Assembly (NCBI RefSeq): GCF_018613755.1
Contig: NZ_JAGGPP010000035.1
Location: forward strand, 1-50,921
Direction of reading: 5' to 3'
Length of the DNA: 50,921 nucleotides
From: Arthrobacter sp. ISL-72
Lineage (GTDB): Bacteria; Actinomycetota; Actinomycetes; Actinomycetales; Micrococcaceae
How positions within the stretch are numbered: the stretch's first letter is position 1; each line of letters starts with the position of its first letter. Below the pieces are notes generated by a model. It saw only the letters and a list, made by a program, of their open reading frames with translations. It did not search any database and was not told the DNA's origin. A program made the position numbers and the translations under genes. Below are positions 8,212-16,163 of this stretch, piece by piece.

Positions 8212-8613
8212 ATGAATCAGCACGCCCGAACCGCCCTGGGTACACGCCCTACCGTTCTCTCCCATCATGGGGCCGTTTCCACCACGCACTACGAACACTC
8301 GGACCACCGGCTCAAAATCGTCGTCCGCATCGAGGCGGACCTGGAAGCTGCGCGCATCGAAGTCCGCGGCGTTGTCACCGGAGCGAACCTCCGGGCGTTG
8401 TATATCGTCGCGCGGCGGACCATCTCGTTGCTGCACGGCAACGCTCTCACCATCGACCTCACCCGGGCGCGGGTGACCGAATCTGCGCTGGAGCAACTCC
8501 ATGAATGTGCCCGGCTGTCCAGGCTGTCGACGGGTGTGGATAGTTCGCAGGTGCCGTGCCATGTCCAGATCATGGACCCGGTCCTCATCCACAGGGTGCG
8601 GGAGCACGCCTGA
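8212..8613 (+). CDS. Small hypothetical protein, possibly STAS-like
   Basis: A 133-residue cytoplasmic protein. The alternation IVVRIEADLEAARIEVRGVVTG, a helix, then ALTIDLTRARVTESALEQL resembles the beta-alpha pattern of a STAS domain (anti-sigma antagonist type), in which the strand ending in D-L/S precedes the phosphorylatable serine. Here the corresponding position is a threonine-arginine pair, so phosphorylation is uncertain. The ATG at 8212 was chosen because AGGAG lies about 11 bases upstream. It is followed after 27 bases by the DUF4389 gene in the same direction. Confidence 0.6.
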   Translation: MNQHARTALGTRPTVLSHHGAVSTTHYEHSDHRLKIVVRIEADLEAARIEVRGVVTGANLRALYIVARRTISLLHGNALTIDLTRARVTESALEQLHECARLSRLSTGVDSSQVPCHVQIMDPVLIHRVREHA

Positions 8614-8640
8614 CACGAGCCAGGAAAGGACCGGCCGGTT

Positions 8641-10172
8641 ATGAAGCCAGGCCGGATCGTCATGCTGGTGCTCGGCACCCTCGCCGCCCTGATGGGGCTG
8701 GGACTGCTGACGGCGGCCGGCGCAGTGGGATGGGTCAACTTCCAGCAGCGCGACAACGGATACTTCACCACGCCAACGGAACGTTACGACGTGGCCACCC
8801 GGGCCATCTCGTCACCGGGCCTGAACGTCCTGATCGACGATGAACTGCCGGACCTCCTCCCGGTGGACAGCGCAGGCCGGGTGCTGCTGCGCGGAACTGC
8901 TGCGTCGGGGCAGCAGATCTTCATCGGCATAGGACCGCAGGAGGACGTGGCCCGCTATCTTGCCAACGTTCGGCATTCAGAGCTCAGCGATGCCGACTTC
9001 TCCCCGTTCCACGCCGAGTACCGGGAAACCCCGGGCGACGCCGTACCCGCTGCCCCGGCGACCCAAACGTTCTGGTCCGCGTCAGCCCAGGGAACGGGTA
9101 CCCAGCAGATCGAGTGGGACCTGCGGGCGGGTCGCTGGGCCGTGGTGGTTATGAACGCCGACGGCGGGACCCCGGTTTCGGTGGATCTGCAGGCAGGGGT
9201 CCGGTCCGATCTGTTGTGGCCGGTCTTCATCGGGCTCCTGGTCAGCGGCATCGTCCTGCTGGCGGTGGGGGTGCCGCTGATTGTGGCCGGCGCCGCAGGG
9301 CTCGGCAGGCACGGCCCGCCGGCCGGCGCTCGGACCGGAGCCGGCGCTCCCGTGGCGGCAGGGGCGTGGGATACCGGTTTCTATCCGGCGCGCCTGAACG
9401 GGCGCCTTGATCCTGCCCTGTCCCGGGGAATGTGGCTGGTCAAGTGGTTCCTGGCCATCCCGCACATCATCGTCCTGTTCTTCTTGTGGTTTGCCCTGAT
9501 CATCACCACCATCGTGGCCTGGTTCGCCATCCTGTTCACGGCCCGCTACCCGCGCTCGCTGTTCAACTTCAACGTGGGTGTGCTCCGCTGGAGCTGGCGG
9601 GTCTCCTTCTACGCGTTCACGGCGATCGGCACCGACCGCTACCCGCCGTTCACCCTGGCCCGCACGGACTATCCGGCAGACTTCGACGTGGACTATCCGG
9701 ACCATCTCTCCCGCGGCCTGGTGCTGGTCAAGTCCTGGCTGCTGGCCATCCCGCACCTGCTGGTCGTGGCTGTGCTGGCCGCCACCACGCGCACGTGGGT
9801 AGCGTCCGACGACGACGGGCGGGTAACGGGTCCCGCTACGTCACCGGGAACGGCATTTCGCTGATTGGACTCCTGACCCTTATCGCGGGTGTGATCCTGC
9901 TTTTCACCGGGAGCTACCTCCACAGCCTGTTCGACCTGCTCCTTGGCCTGAACCGCTGGGTATACCGCGTCATCGCCTACGTCGCCCTGATGCGGGACGA
10001 GTACCCGCCGTTCCGCCTCGACATGGGCCCGACGGATCCGGCCGGCGCGCTGCCGCCGGCAGGCGGCTACCAGCCGTCCGGCAGCTATCCGCCGCCGGTT
10101 CCGGCTTCGCCATCCTCGCCGCCAGGGCAGCCGCAAGCAGGACCGCCGCCGACCCCGCCGCCTCGGGGGTAA
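8641..10172 (+). pseudogene. DUF4389 membrane protein, interrupted by a frameshift
   Basis: The first part (8641 to about 9820) encodes an N-terminal membrane segment, an extracytoplasmic beta-rich region, a second membrane segment near residue 195 and the start of a DUF4389 domain (GMWLVKWFLAIPHIIVLF, ARYPRSLFNFNVGVLRW, RYPPFTL). That frame then runs into a stop at 9864. The continuation (NGISLIGLLTLIAGVILLF, DLLLGLNRWVYRVIAY, DEYPPFRLD and a Pro-rich tail) is encoded in another frame up to 10172. One base missing within 9814-9824 (GACGGGCGGGT) would join the two exactly. It is either a recent inactivation or a sequencing error in a G run. Confidence 0.8.
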
Positions 10173-10200
10173 TCTTCCCCGGCCAGAGCCAACCGGCCTG

Positions 10201-10860
10201 CTAAGCCACCAGGTTGTCGGCTGCGCTGTCCATGTGTTCGCGGATGGTCTTGCGGGCCAGCGACGCGTCGCCGGTTTCGATTGCGGCCACAATGTCGTGG
10301 TGGCGGTCAACGCTCATGTTGCTGACGCCTTTTTCCAGGCCCGCGAACATAATGGACATCCGGATGGAACCTTCCAGTGATTCCCATGAATGGAGGAGGG
10401 TCTCGTTGCCGGTCAGGCGGCACATGGTGCGGTGGAACTCCAGGTCTGACTCGATGCGGTCCTCGAGGCTGCCCTTGGTTGCGGCCTGCATGGCATCGAT
10501 GGCCGCACGAAGCGAGCTGATGACGTGCTGGCGCTCCGGGAGCTCGCACAGGGTGCGGGCGGCCAGGGATTCCAGGGCCGCCCGGACGGAGTAGATGTCC
10601 CGGATTTCCTTGGCATCGAGGTGCCGGACGGAAAGGCGCCCGCGGGGGCCGGCGGACAGCAGGCCTTCCTGTTCGAGCTGGCGCAGGGCCTCGCGGAGTG
10701 TTCCGCGGCTGATCTGGAGCATGTCCGACAGCTCGGTTTCCACCAGGTGCCTGCCGGGTGCAAGCTCGCCGCTGGTGATGGCGGTGCGCAGCGCGGAAAG
10801 CGCCTGCTCGCGAAGGCTCTTCTTTTCCAGTCCCAGCAGGGGTGCTGTTGCTCCGGCCAT
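10201..10860 (-). CDS. GntR/FadR-family regulator of the sugar island
   Basis: A 219-residue regulator with a GntR winged helix at about residues 14-80 (HLVETELSDMLQISRGTLREAL, then a GLLSAGPRGR wing) and a helical FCD domain (DLEFHRTMCRLTGNE, DRHHDIVAAIE) whose Asp/His residues usually bind a metal and a carboxylate or sugar-acid effector. It lies directly downstream of the split transketolase genes and carries its own promoter. The same motif found at that promoter recurs in the divergent transporter/isomerase promoter, so it probably represses the whole island until the substrate appears. Confidence 0.88.
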   Translation of the reverse strand: MAGATAPLLGLEKKSLREQALSALRTAITSGELAPGRHLVETELSDMLQISRGTLREALRQLEQEGLLSAGPRGRLSVRHLDAKEIRDIYSVRAALESLAARTLCELPERQHVISSLRAAIDAMQAATKGSLEDRIESDLEFHRTMCRLTGNETLLHSWESLEGSIRMSIMFAGLEKGVSNMSVDRHHDIVAAIETGDASLARKTIREHMDSAADNLVA

Positions 10861-10884
10861 CGAGGTACTTCCTTCATGTCAGTG

Positions 10885-10919
10885 GTCGACTGTTTACCTT
10901 CGGTATGTTAACTGTTGAT
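10885..10919. promoter_or_regulatory. Candidate operators at the gntR promoter
   Basis: Two related 13-mers, GTCGACTGTTTAC (10885-10897) and GTTAACTGTTGAT (10907-10919), lie 25-60 bases upstream of the gntR start codon. Both resemble the arms of the palindrome in the divergent promoter at 14358-14390. They suggest autoregulation and a common regulon for the island. Confidence 0.5.
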
Positions 10920-10926
10920 ACTACGG

Positions 10927-10966
10927 CAGAAGCGCGGAACAAGCTCGTGCCCGTTCCGCGCTTCTG
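10927..10966 (-). terminator. Hairpin terminator after the transketolase genes
   Basis: A perfect 14-bp inverted repeat (10927-10940 and 10953-10966) with a 12-base loop, starting 12 bases past the stop of the C-terminal transketolase gene. The run of T residues typical of strong intrinsic terminators is missing, so it may work only partially or mainly protect the 3' end. Confidence 0.6.
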
Positions 10967-10978
10967 GCATCTCCGGGC

Positions 10979-11998
10979 TTAGCCGAGTTCGGCGAGGACC
11001 TTGGCAACGATCCGCTGGACGGAGAGGCCGTAGCGTTCGTGCAGTGTGGGCAGCGCGCCGGCATCGAGGAACTCGTCCGGCAGTGCTACGGGAACCACGC
11101 GCTTGCCGAGCCCGGCGGTCACGACGGCGGATGCAACGGTTTCGAACAGCCCGCCGATTACGCTGTGGTTCTCCAGCGTCACCGCGAGCCGGTCCGTGTT
11201 GACCTCGGCCAGGACGGTGGCGGCGTCGAAGGGTTTGATGGTGGGGGTGTGGACGACGGCGACGTCGACGTTGTGTTCGGCCAGCGCCTTGGCTGCCTGC
11301 AGGGCCCGCATGGTCATCAGCCCGCTGGAGATGAACACGACGTCGTTGCCGCCGCGCAGGACCTTGGCCTTGCCGAGCTCGAACGTGTAGCCGTACTCAT
11401 CCAGGACGGTGGGGACGTTGCCGCGCAGCAGGCGCAGGTAGGTGGGCCCGTCGCTGGCGGCCAGTTGCGGGACGGCCTGCTCGATGTCGATGGAGTCGCA
11501 GGGGTCCACGATCGTCAGGTTGGGCATGCCGCGGAAGATCGCCATGTCCTCGGTGGCCTGGTGGCTGGGGCCGTAGCCGGTGGTCAGGCCCGGCAGGCCG
11601 CCCACGATGTTCACGTTCAGGTTCGGTTCCGCGGCGTCGAGGCAGAGGAAGTCGTAGGCGCGGCGTGCCGCGAACACCGAGTAGGTGGAGGCGAACGGCA
11701 CCAGCCCGGTTTCTGCCAGACCGGCGGCTGCGCCGAAGAGCAGCTGCTCCGCCATGCCCATCTGGAAGAACCGCTCCGGGAAGGCCTTGGCGAAGATGTG
11801 CATGTCCGTGTACTTGCCGAGGTCCGCGGTGAGGCCAACGATTTTGTCGTTCTCCTGCGCGGCTTTCACCAGGGCGTGCCCGAACGGCGCGGACGCAGTC
11901 TTCTGGCCGGGGTCCGCGAAGGACGCGATCATCGCGGACGTCTTGAGCTTGGGGGCGGCGCTTGTCACGGCGGGGCCCTTGACTGCTGTGGTGCTCAT
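10979..11998 (-). CDS. Transketolase, C-terminal subunit
   Basis: A 339-residue protein matching the pyrimidine-binding and C-terminal domains of transketolase. It has the catalytic Glu84 in GMAEQLLFG (81-89), a YDFLCLDA region, and GYGPSHQATEDMAI with the substrate-binding His. The TPP diphosphate-binding half is encoded by the preceding gene, so the two must assemble into one active enzyme that moves two-carbon units between ketose and aldose phosphates. Its ATG overlaps the stop of the N-terminal subunit (ATGA), and AAGGAAAGG precedes it. Split transketolases are common in dedicated catabolic clusters, including the reported apulose-4-phosphate transketolases AptA/AptB. Confidence 0.9.
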   Translation of the reverse strand: MSTTAVKGPAVTSAAPKLKTSAMIASFADPGQKTASAPFGHALVKAAQENDKIVGLTADLGKYTDMHIFAKAFPERFFQMGMAEQLLFGAAAGLAETGLVPFASTYSVFAARRAYDFLCLDAAEPNLNVNIVGGLPGLTTGYGPSHQATEDMAIFRGMPNLTIVDPCDSIDIEQAVPQLAASDGPTYLRLLRGNVPTVLDEYGYTFELGKAKVLRGGNDVVFISSGLMTMRALQAAKALAEHNVDVAVVHTPTIKPFDAATVLAEVNTDRLAVTLENHSVIGGLFETVASAVVTAGLGKRVVPVALPDEFLDAGALPTLHERYGLSVQRIVAKVLAELG

Positions 11999-12891
11999 CG
12001 GGCAGCCTTTCCTTCGTATCCGGCGGTCAGTTGCTCGCGGCAGGTCTGCCATTCGTGTTCTTCGATGCGCATGAAATGCGCCTTTTCCCGGTCCTCGAGC
12101 AGCGGCACGCCGCGGCCCACCTTCGTGTCGCACAGGATCACCGAAGGACGCCCGACGGCGGCCGCCTGGGCCGCAGCGTTGTCGAAGGCCTGCAGGAGTT
12201 CGGCCATGTTGTTGCCGTCCACCCGCTGGGTGTACCAGCCGAATGATTCCCACTTCTCGGTGACCGGCTCGGTGCGGAGCACCGTGTCCGTCTTGCCGTC
12301 GGCCTGCAGCGCGTTGATGTCCACCATCGCGGTCAGGTTGCCCAGCTGGTGGTGGTGCGCGCCCATGGCCGCCTCCCACGTGGAGCCCTCGTCCAGTTCA
12401 CCGTCGGAAAGGAAGTTGAACACCCGCGAACCCGAGCCCTGGTACCGCAGGCCCAAGGCCATGCCCACCGCGATGGTCAGGCCGTGACCCAACGAGCCGC
12501 CCGAGACTTCCATGCCCGGAGTGTACGTGGACATCCCGGACATCGGCAGCCGCGAATCATCCGAACCGTAAGTCTCCAGTTCCTCCACCGGCACGATGCC
12601 GGCTTCGGCCAGGGCCGCGTAGTGGCCGATCGCGTAGTGCCCGGTGGAGAGCAGGAACCGGTCCCGCGCATTCCAGTGCGGATCCTCGGCCCGGAACCGG
12701 AGCTGGTCGCCGTACACGGTGGCCAGCATGTCCGCCGCGCCGAGCGCCTGGCCGACGTAGCCCTGGCCCTGGACCTCGCCCATGTTCAGGGCATGGTGCC
12801 GGATCCGGTAGGCCGCGGCACTGATCTTCTCGACCCGCTCCTTTGTCACCCCGTTCTGCGCGGCGCGGTCCTGGACGGTTTGTACTGGCAT
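11995..12891 (-). CDS. Transketolase, N-terminal subunit
   Basis: The TPP-binding half of a split transketolase, 298 residues. It has the SDGELDEGSTWEAAM motif (about 162-176, the metal/diphosphate site), a downstream Asn (INALQADG) and GHYAIGHYAALAEAG. The ATG at 12891 has GGAG six bases upstream and is preferred. An in-frame ATG at 12927 directly abuts the transporter stop codon (TAAATG) but has no ribosome-binding site. The gene sits between the MHS transporter and the C-terminal subunit, with near-overlapping ends throughout, so transporter, both subunits and possibly the regulator are co-transcribed. Confidence 0.9.
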   Translation of the reverse strand: MPVQTVQDRAAQNGVTKERVEKISAAAYRIRHHALNMGEVQGQGYVGQALGAADMLATVYGDQLRFRAEDPHWNARDRFLLSTGHYAIGHYAALAEAGIVPVEELETYGSDDSRLPMSGMSTYTPGMEVSGGSLGHGLTIAVGMALGLRYQGSGSRVFNFLSDGELDEGSTWEAAMGAHHHQLGNLTAMVDINALQADGKTDTVLRTEPVTEKWESFGWYTQRVDGNNMAELLQAFDNAAAQAAAVGRPSVILCDTKVGRGVPLLEDREKAHFMRIEEHEWQTCREQLTAGYEGKAAR

Positions 12892-12927
12892 TACTGACTC
12901 CGTGTTCGTTCCGTGTGTGGCGGTCAT

Positions 12928-14265
12928 TTAGACGCTCACCGTGTTGGGTGTGCTTTTGGTGGCTTCATCTGCGAGCTGCCGTTCACGCTTGCCCCAGGTT
13001 TCCCGGGTGGCGACAGCGGCCCAGAGCCCGATGGCCGCGTAGAAGCTGAAGAGGAGGGCGGGGCCCATCCAGCCCAGGGCGACGAACAGCAGGGTGGTGA
13101 TGAACGGAGTGAAGCCGGAGACCATGGCGGAGATCTGGTAGGCCAGGCTGGCGCCGGAGGCGCGGGTCTTGGCCTGGAAGAGTTCGGGGAACCACGGGCC
13201 CTGTGCGCCGGCGAGGGAGTTCTGGCAGACGGCGTAGGAAATCACGATGGTGGCGATGACGAAGATGAACATTCCGGTGTTCACCAGCAGGAACATCGGG
13301 ATACCGAAGAGCAGGGCGAAGGCTGTGGACCAGATGTACAGTGGCCGGCGGCCGATGCGGTCCGTGAGGCGGGCGCATGCCATGGTGGCGAAGATGCCGA
13401 TAGCCGAGGCGATGCAGAGGGCCACCAGGGTCTGGGTCTTGTCTGCGAGGTGCTGGGTGTGCAGGTAGGAAATCATGTACGTGATGGACACGGCGTAGCC
13501 GGCGGTCTCCGCGATGCGCAGGCCGATGCCCCGGACGATGCTGCGCCAGTCGGTCTTGATGACCTCGACGATGGGGGACTTGACTATGGAGCCGCTGTCC
13601 TTGACCTCGTCAAAGACGGGGGACTCGGGAACCTTGGAACGGATGATCAGGCCAACCACCACCAGCACGATGCTGGCCAGGAACGGAACGCGCCAGGCGA
13701 GCTCGCCGCCAAGGTTCACGCTCACCAAGAAGACGAGGTTGGCCAGCAGGAGGCCGACCGGGAAGCCGGCCTGGACGATGCCGGTGTACTTGCCCTTGGC
13801 CTTCCAAGGCGCGTGCTCGTAGCTCATCAGGATGGCACCACCCCACTCCGCGCCGAAGGCCAGGCCCTGGACGACGCGGACGAAGACCAGCAGAGCCGGA
13901 GCGAGCAGTCCCACCTGGCTGTAGGTGGGAAGGAGGCCAATCAGGAACGTAGCTACACCCATCAGGATCAGCGAAGCAACCAGCACAGGCTTGCGTCCGA
14001 GCTTGTCGCCCAGGTGTCCGCCGATGATGCCGCCAATGGGACGGGCCGCAAACCCGACGCCGAGGGTGGCGAACGCGGCCAGCGTGCCGGTGACGGGATC
14101 GCCGGTGGGGAAGAAGGCAGTTCCGAAGTACAGTGCAGCCGCAGTGCCGAATCCGATGAAGTCGTATGTCTCGATCACGGCGCCGACGCCGGAGCCGATG
14201 GCTACCCTTTTGGCGTCCTTGGTGCCGTGTACCGGACCGCGCATGCTCAGAGCATCTTTGCTCAT
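12928..14265 (-). CDS. MHS-family MFS transporter (sugar/carboxylate:H+ symporter)
   Basis: A 445-residue membrane protein with about 12 helices. It carries the metabolite:H+ symporter signatures: an ET-DF motif in helix 1 (GAVIETYDFIGFGTAA), RPIGGIIGGHLGDKLGRK between helices 2 and 3, and GLAFGAEWGGAILMSYEHAP in the loop that often includes SPE-like sequences. Characterised relatives import shikimate, 2-oxoglutarate, citrate or betaines, so the substrate may carry a carboxylate. The ATG at 14265 has an AAAGGGA ribosome-binding site; a longer frame upstream is less likely. It is the first gene of the minus-strand arm of the island. Confidence 0.88.
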   Translation of the reverse strand: MSKDALSMRGPVHGTKDAKRVAIGSGVGAVIETYDFIGFGTAAALYFGTAFFPTGDPVTGTLAAFATLGVGFAARPIGGIIGGHLGDKLGRKPVLVASLILMGVATFLIGLLPTYSQVGLLAPALLVFVRVVQGLAFGAEWGGAILMSYEHAPWKAKGKYTGIVQAGFPVGLLLANLVFLVSVNLGGELAWRVPFLASIVLVVVGLIIRSKVPESPVFDEVKDSGSIVKSPIVEVIKTDWRSIVRGIGLRIAETAGYAVSITYMISYLHTQHLADKTQTLVALCIASAIGIFATMACARLTDRIGRRPLYIWSTAFALLFGIPMFLLVNTGMFIFVIATIVISYAVCQNSLAGAQGPWFPELFQAKTRASGASLAYQISAMVSGFTPFITTLLFVALGWMGPALLFSFYAAIGLWAAVATRETWGKRERQLADEATKSTPNTVSV

Positions 14266-14307
14266 GGTGGTTCCCTTTCGGAAAGCGGCTGAAGGGGGTT
14301 CGCCGCT

Positions 14308-14408
14308 GTCGACGGTTAACAAATGATAGACCCAGTGTGACGTAGGTCATCTACTATGTCAACAGTCAACCTCAGGGGTTGACTGTTAACATTGATCGCC
14401 GTTACTGT
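14308..14408. promoter_or_regulatory. Divergent promoter with palindromic operator
   Basis: A perfect 11-bp inverted repeat, AACAGTCAACC (14361-14371) and GGTTGACTGTT (14377-14387), lies midway between the divergent transporter and isomerase genes. The right arm supplies a -35 box for the plus strand: TTGACT (14379-14384), an 18-base spacer, then TACTGT (14403-14408). Repressor binding there would block RNA polymerase. A related 13-mer, GTCGACGGTTAAC, lies at 14308-14320 near the transporter start. The likely binder is the GntR protein at 10201-10860. Confidence 0.65.
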
Positions 14409-14469
14409 GGTGCCCATCACTACACACCGGGGTAACTGGCCGGTGACTCCGACCAGAGGATCAACGAAG

Positions 14470-15294
14470 ATGTTCAACTCGCGACTGGGCTGCTCTTCCA
14501 TCAGCTTCCGCCACCAGGAGCTGGGCACCGCCCTGCGGACCATCCGCGGGCTGGGTTTCGAAGAAATCGACCTCGGTGCCCTGCCGGGCGTCTGCGATCA
14601 CGTTCCTTATGAGCTGGACCCGGAGTCCGTAACAGCCGTTGCCGCACAGGTTGCCGCCTCCGGGCTGCTGGTCCGTTCGGTCAACGGGGACATCGGGGAC
14701 CTTAATGCAGTGCTCGGCGCCGGGCAGCGGGCAGCACGCGAACGTCACCTCGAGGCGCTGTTAACGCTCACCGCCAACACGGGCGCCAAGGCGCTGGTCC
14801 TTCCCTGCGGCGCCCTGGCCCACGAGCCGGTCCGGGGCCTCGACGAGGACCTGGACGCGATCGCGGGCCAGCTCATCCACGCCGGTGAGCGCGCTAAGGA
14901 GTTCGGCGTCGAGCTCTGGACCGAGTCCCTGCACTTCCTGCGGTTCTGCTGGAACCTGGACCGTGCTGAAGCGCTGGCGCGCCGGCTGGACGGTTCCGGC
15001 GTGGGGATCGTCATGGACTTCAGCCACATCGTCGCCGCCGGCGAGGATCCGCTGGAGTACCTGGACCGCCATCAAGGCCGCATTGCCCACGTGCACCTCC
15101 GTGACGCCGTGCCGGACAACATCAACGTCAGCATCGGCAACGGCAACGCCGACTTCGCGGGCGGGCTAAAGCGGCTTGCCGCGGACGGCTACACCGGCCA
15201 CTTCTCGCTTGAACTGGAAACCCGGGACGTCACGCACGACGAACGGCCGGCGGCCGCCGCCAAGGCAGCCAGCTTCATCACCGACCTCATCTGA
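14470..15294 (+). CDS. Xylose-isomerase-like TIM-barrel protein
   Basis: A 274-residue AP-endonuclease-2/xylose-isomerase-like TIM barrel of the sugar (phosphate) isomerase/epimerase group. Visible elements are the first strand (RLGCSSISF), the metal-site Glu in VELWTESLH, the Asp-His of VMDFSHIVAAG, HVHLRDAV, and the late Glu in FSLELETRD. These are the usual divalent-metal ligands. In such clusters the fold serves as isomerase, epimerase or sometimes decarboxylase, so the exact reaction is open. The ATG at 14470 follows AGAGGA. It is the first gene of the plus-strand arm. Confidence 0.8.
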   Translation: MFNSRLGCSSISFRHQELGTALRTIRGLGFEEIDLGALPGVCDHVPYELDPESVTAVAAQVAASGLLVRSVNGDIGDLNAVLGAGQRAARERHLEALLTLTANTGAKALVLPCGALAHEPVRGLDEDLDAIAGQLIHAGERAKEFGVELWTESLHFLRFCWNLDRAEALARRLDGSGVGIVMDFSHIVAAGEDPLEYLDRHQGRIAHVHLRDAVPDNINVSIGNGNADFAGGLKRLAADGYTGHFSLELETRDVTHDERPAAAAKAASFITDLI

Positions 15295-15342
15295 AGCAAA
15301 GCCTCACCTAAAACACACCTCACGCACTACAAGGAGCACCAC

Positions 15343-16116
15343 ATGACCACCATCCAGCGCACCGCCGTCCTCACCGGAGCAACCTCGGAGCGGGGCATCG
15401 GCATCACCACCGCACGCCGCTACGCCAGCCAGGGCTGGGCGGTGGTGATCCTGGACCTCGACGGCGAGAAGTCCGCCAAGGTCGCTGCCGAAATCGGCAA
15501 CGAATTCAACGTCCCGGCCTTCGGCTACGAAATCGACGTTGCCAGCGAGGCCTCGGTAAATGCCGCGTACAAGGCAGTGGCCGCTGAGGTCAGCGCCGGA
15601 AGCCTTCCCGCCGTCGGCGCCCTGGCCAACATCGCCGGCATCACCTCCCCGGTACCGTTCCTGGAAACCACCCTGGAGCTGTGGCACAAGGTGATGGACG
15701 TCAACGCCACCGGCACCTACTTGGTCACCAAGGCATTCCTGCCGGACATGATCGCCAGCGGCTGGGACCGGATCGTCAACATGTCCTCGGTCTCCGCGCA
15801 GCGTGGCGGCGGTGTCTTCGGCAAGGTCCCCTACTCGGCAGCCAAGGCAGCCATCCTGGGCCTCACCAAGGCCCTGGCCCGCGAACTGGGCACCACCGGG
15901 GTCACCGTCAACGCCATCACCCCGGGCGCCGTGGACACCAACATCCGCGTGGGCAGCACGGAGGAACAGGAAGCGGCCATCAACGCCGGCATCCCGCTGG
16001 GCCGCAACGCCACCACTGAAGAAGTTGCAGCCGTCATCACCTTCCTGTCCTCGGAAGACTCGGCTTACCTGACCGGCACCACCATCGACATCAACGGCGG
16101 AAGCCACATGCACTAG
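15343..16116 (+). CDS. Short-chain dehydrogenase/reductase
   Basis: A 257-residue classical SDR. The dinucleotide site is TGATSERGIG (12-21) with an Asp after strand 2 (ILDLD), which favours NAD(H) over NADP(H). NIAGI and the catalytic Ser-Tyr-Lys set (NMSSVS, then YSAAKAA) are intact, and the C-terminal GTTIDINGGSHMH is typical. In the island it would oxidise a polyol or sugar at the entry of the pathway. D-threitol dehydrogenase of mycobacteria is also an SDR next to a DhaK-like kinase and an RpiB isomerase, which makes a tetritol a plausible substrate. Confidence 0.87.
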   Translation: MTTIQRTAVLTGATSERGIGITTARRYASQGWAVVILDLDGEKSAKVAAEIGNEFNVPAFGYEIDVASEASVNAAYKAVAAEVSAGSLPAVGALANIAGITSPVPFLETTLELWHKVMDVNATGTYLVTKAFLPDMIASGWDRIVNMSSVSAQRGGGVFGKVPYSAAKAAILGLTKALARELGTTGVTVNAITPGAVDTNIRVGSTEEQEAAINAGIPLGRNATTEEVAAVITFLSSEDSAYLTGTTIDINGGSHMH

Positions 16117-16163
16117 CAGCCCTCCCGGCCAGCTAAGAACCCGCATCCGTTAGAGAGCCCACC

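Noticed and set aside
14323..14390. Extension of the MHS transporter N terminus upstream of 14265
   Set aside because: The extra residues lack conservation and overlap the promoter region; the ATG at 14265 has a good ribosome-binding site.
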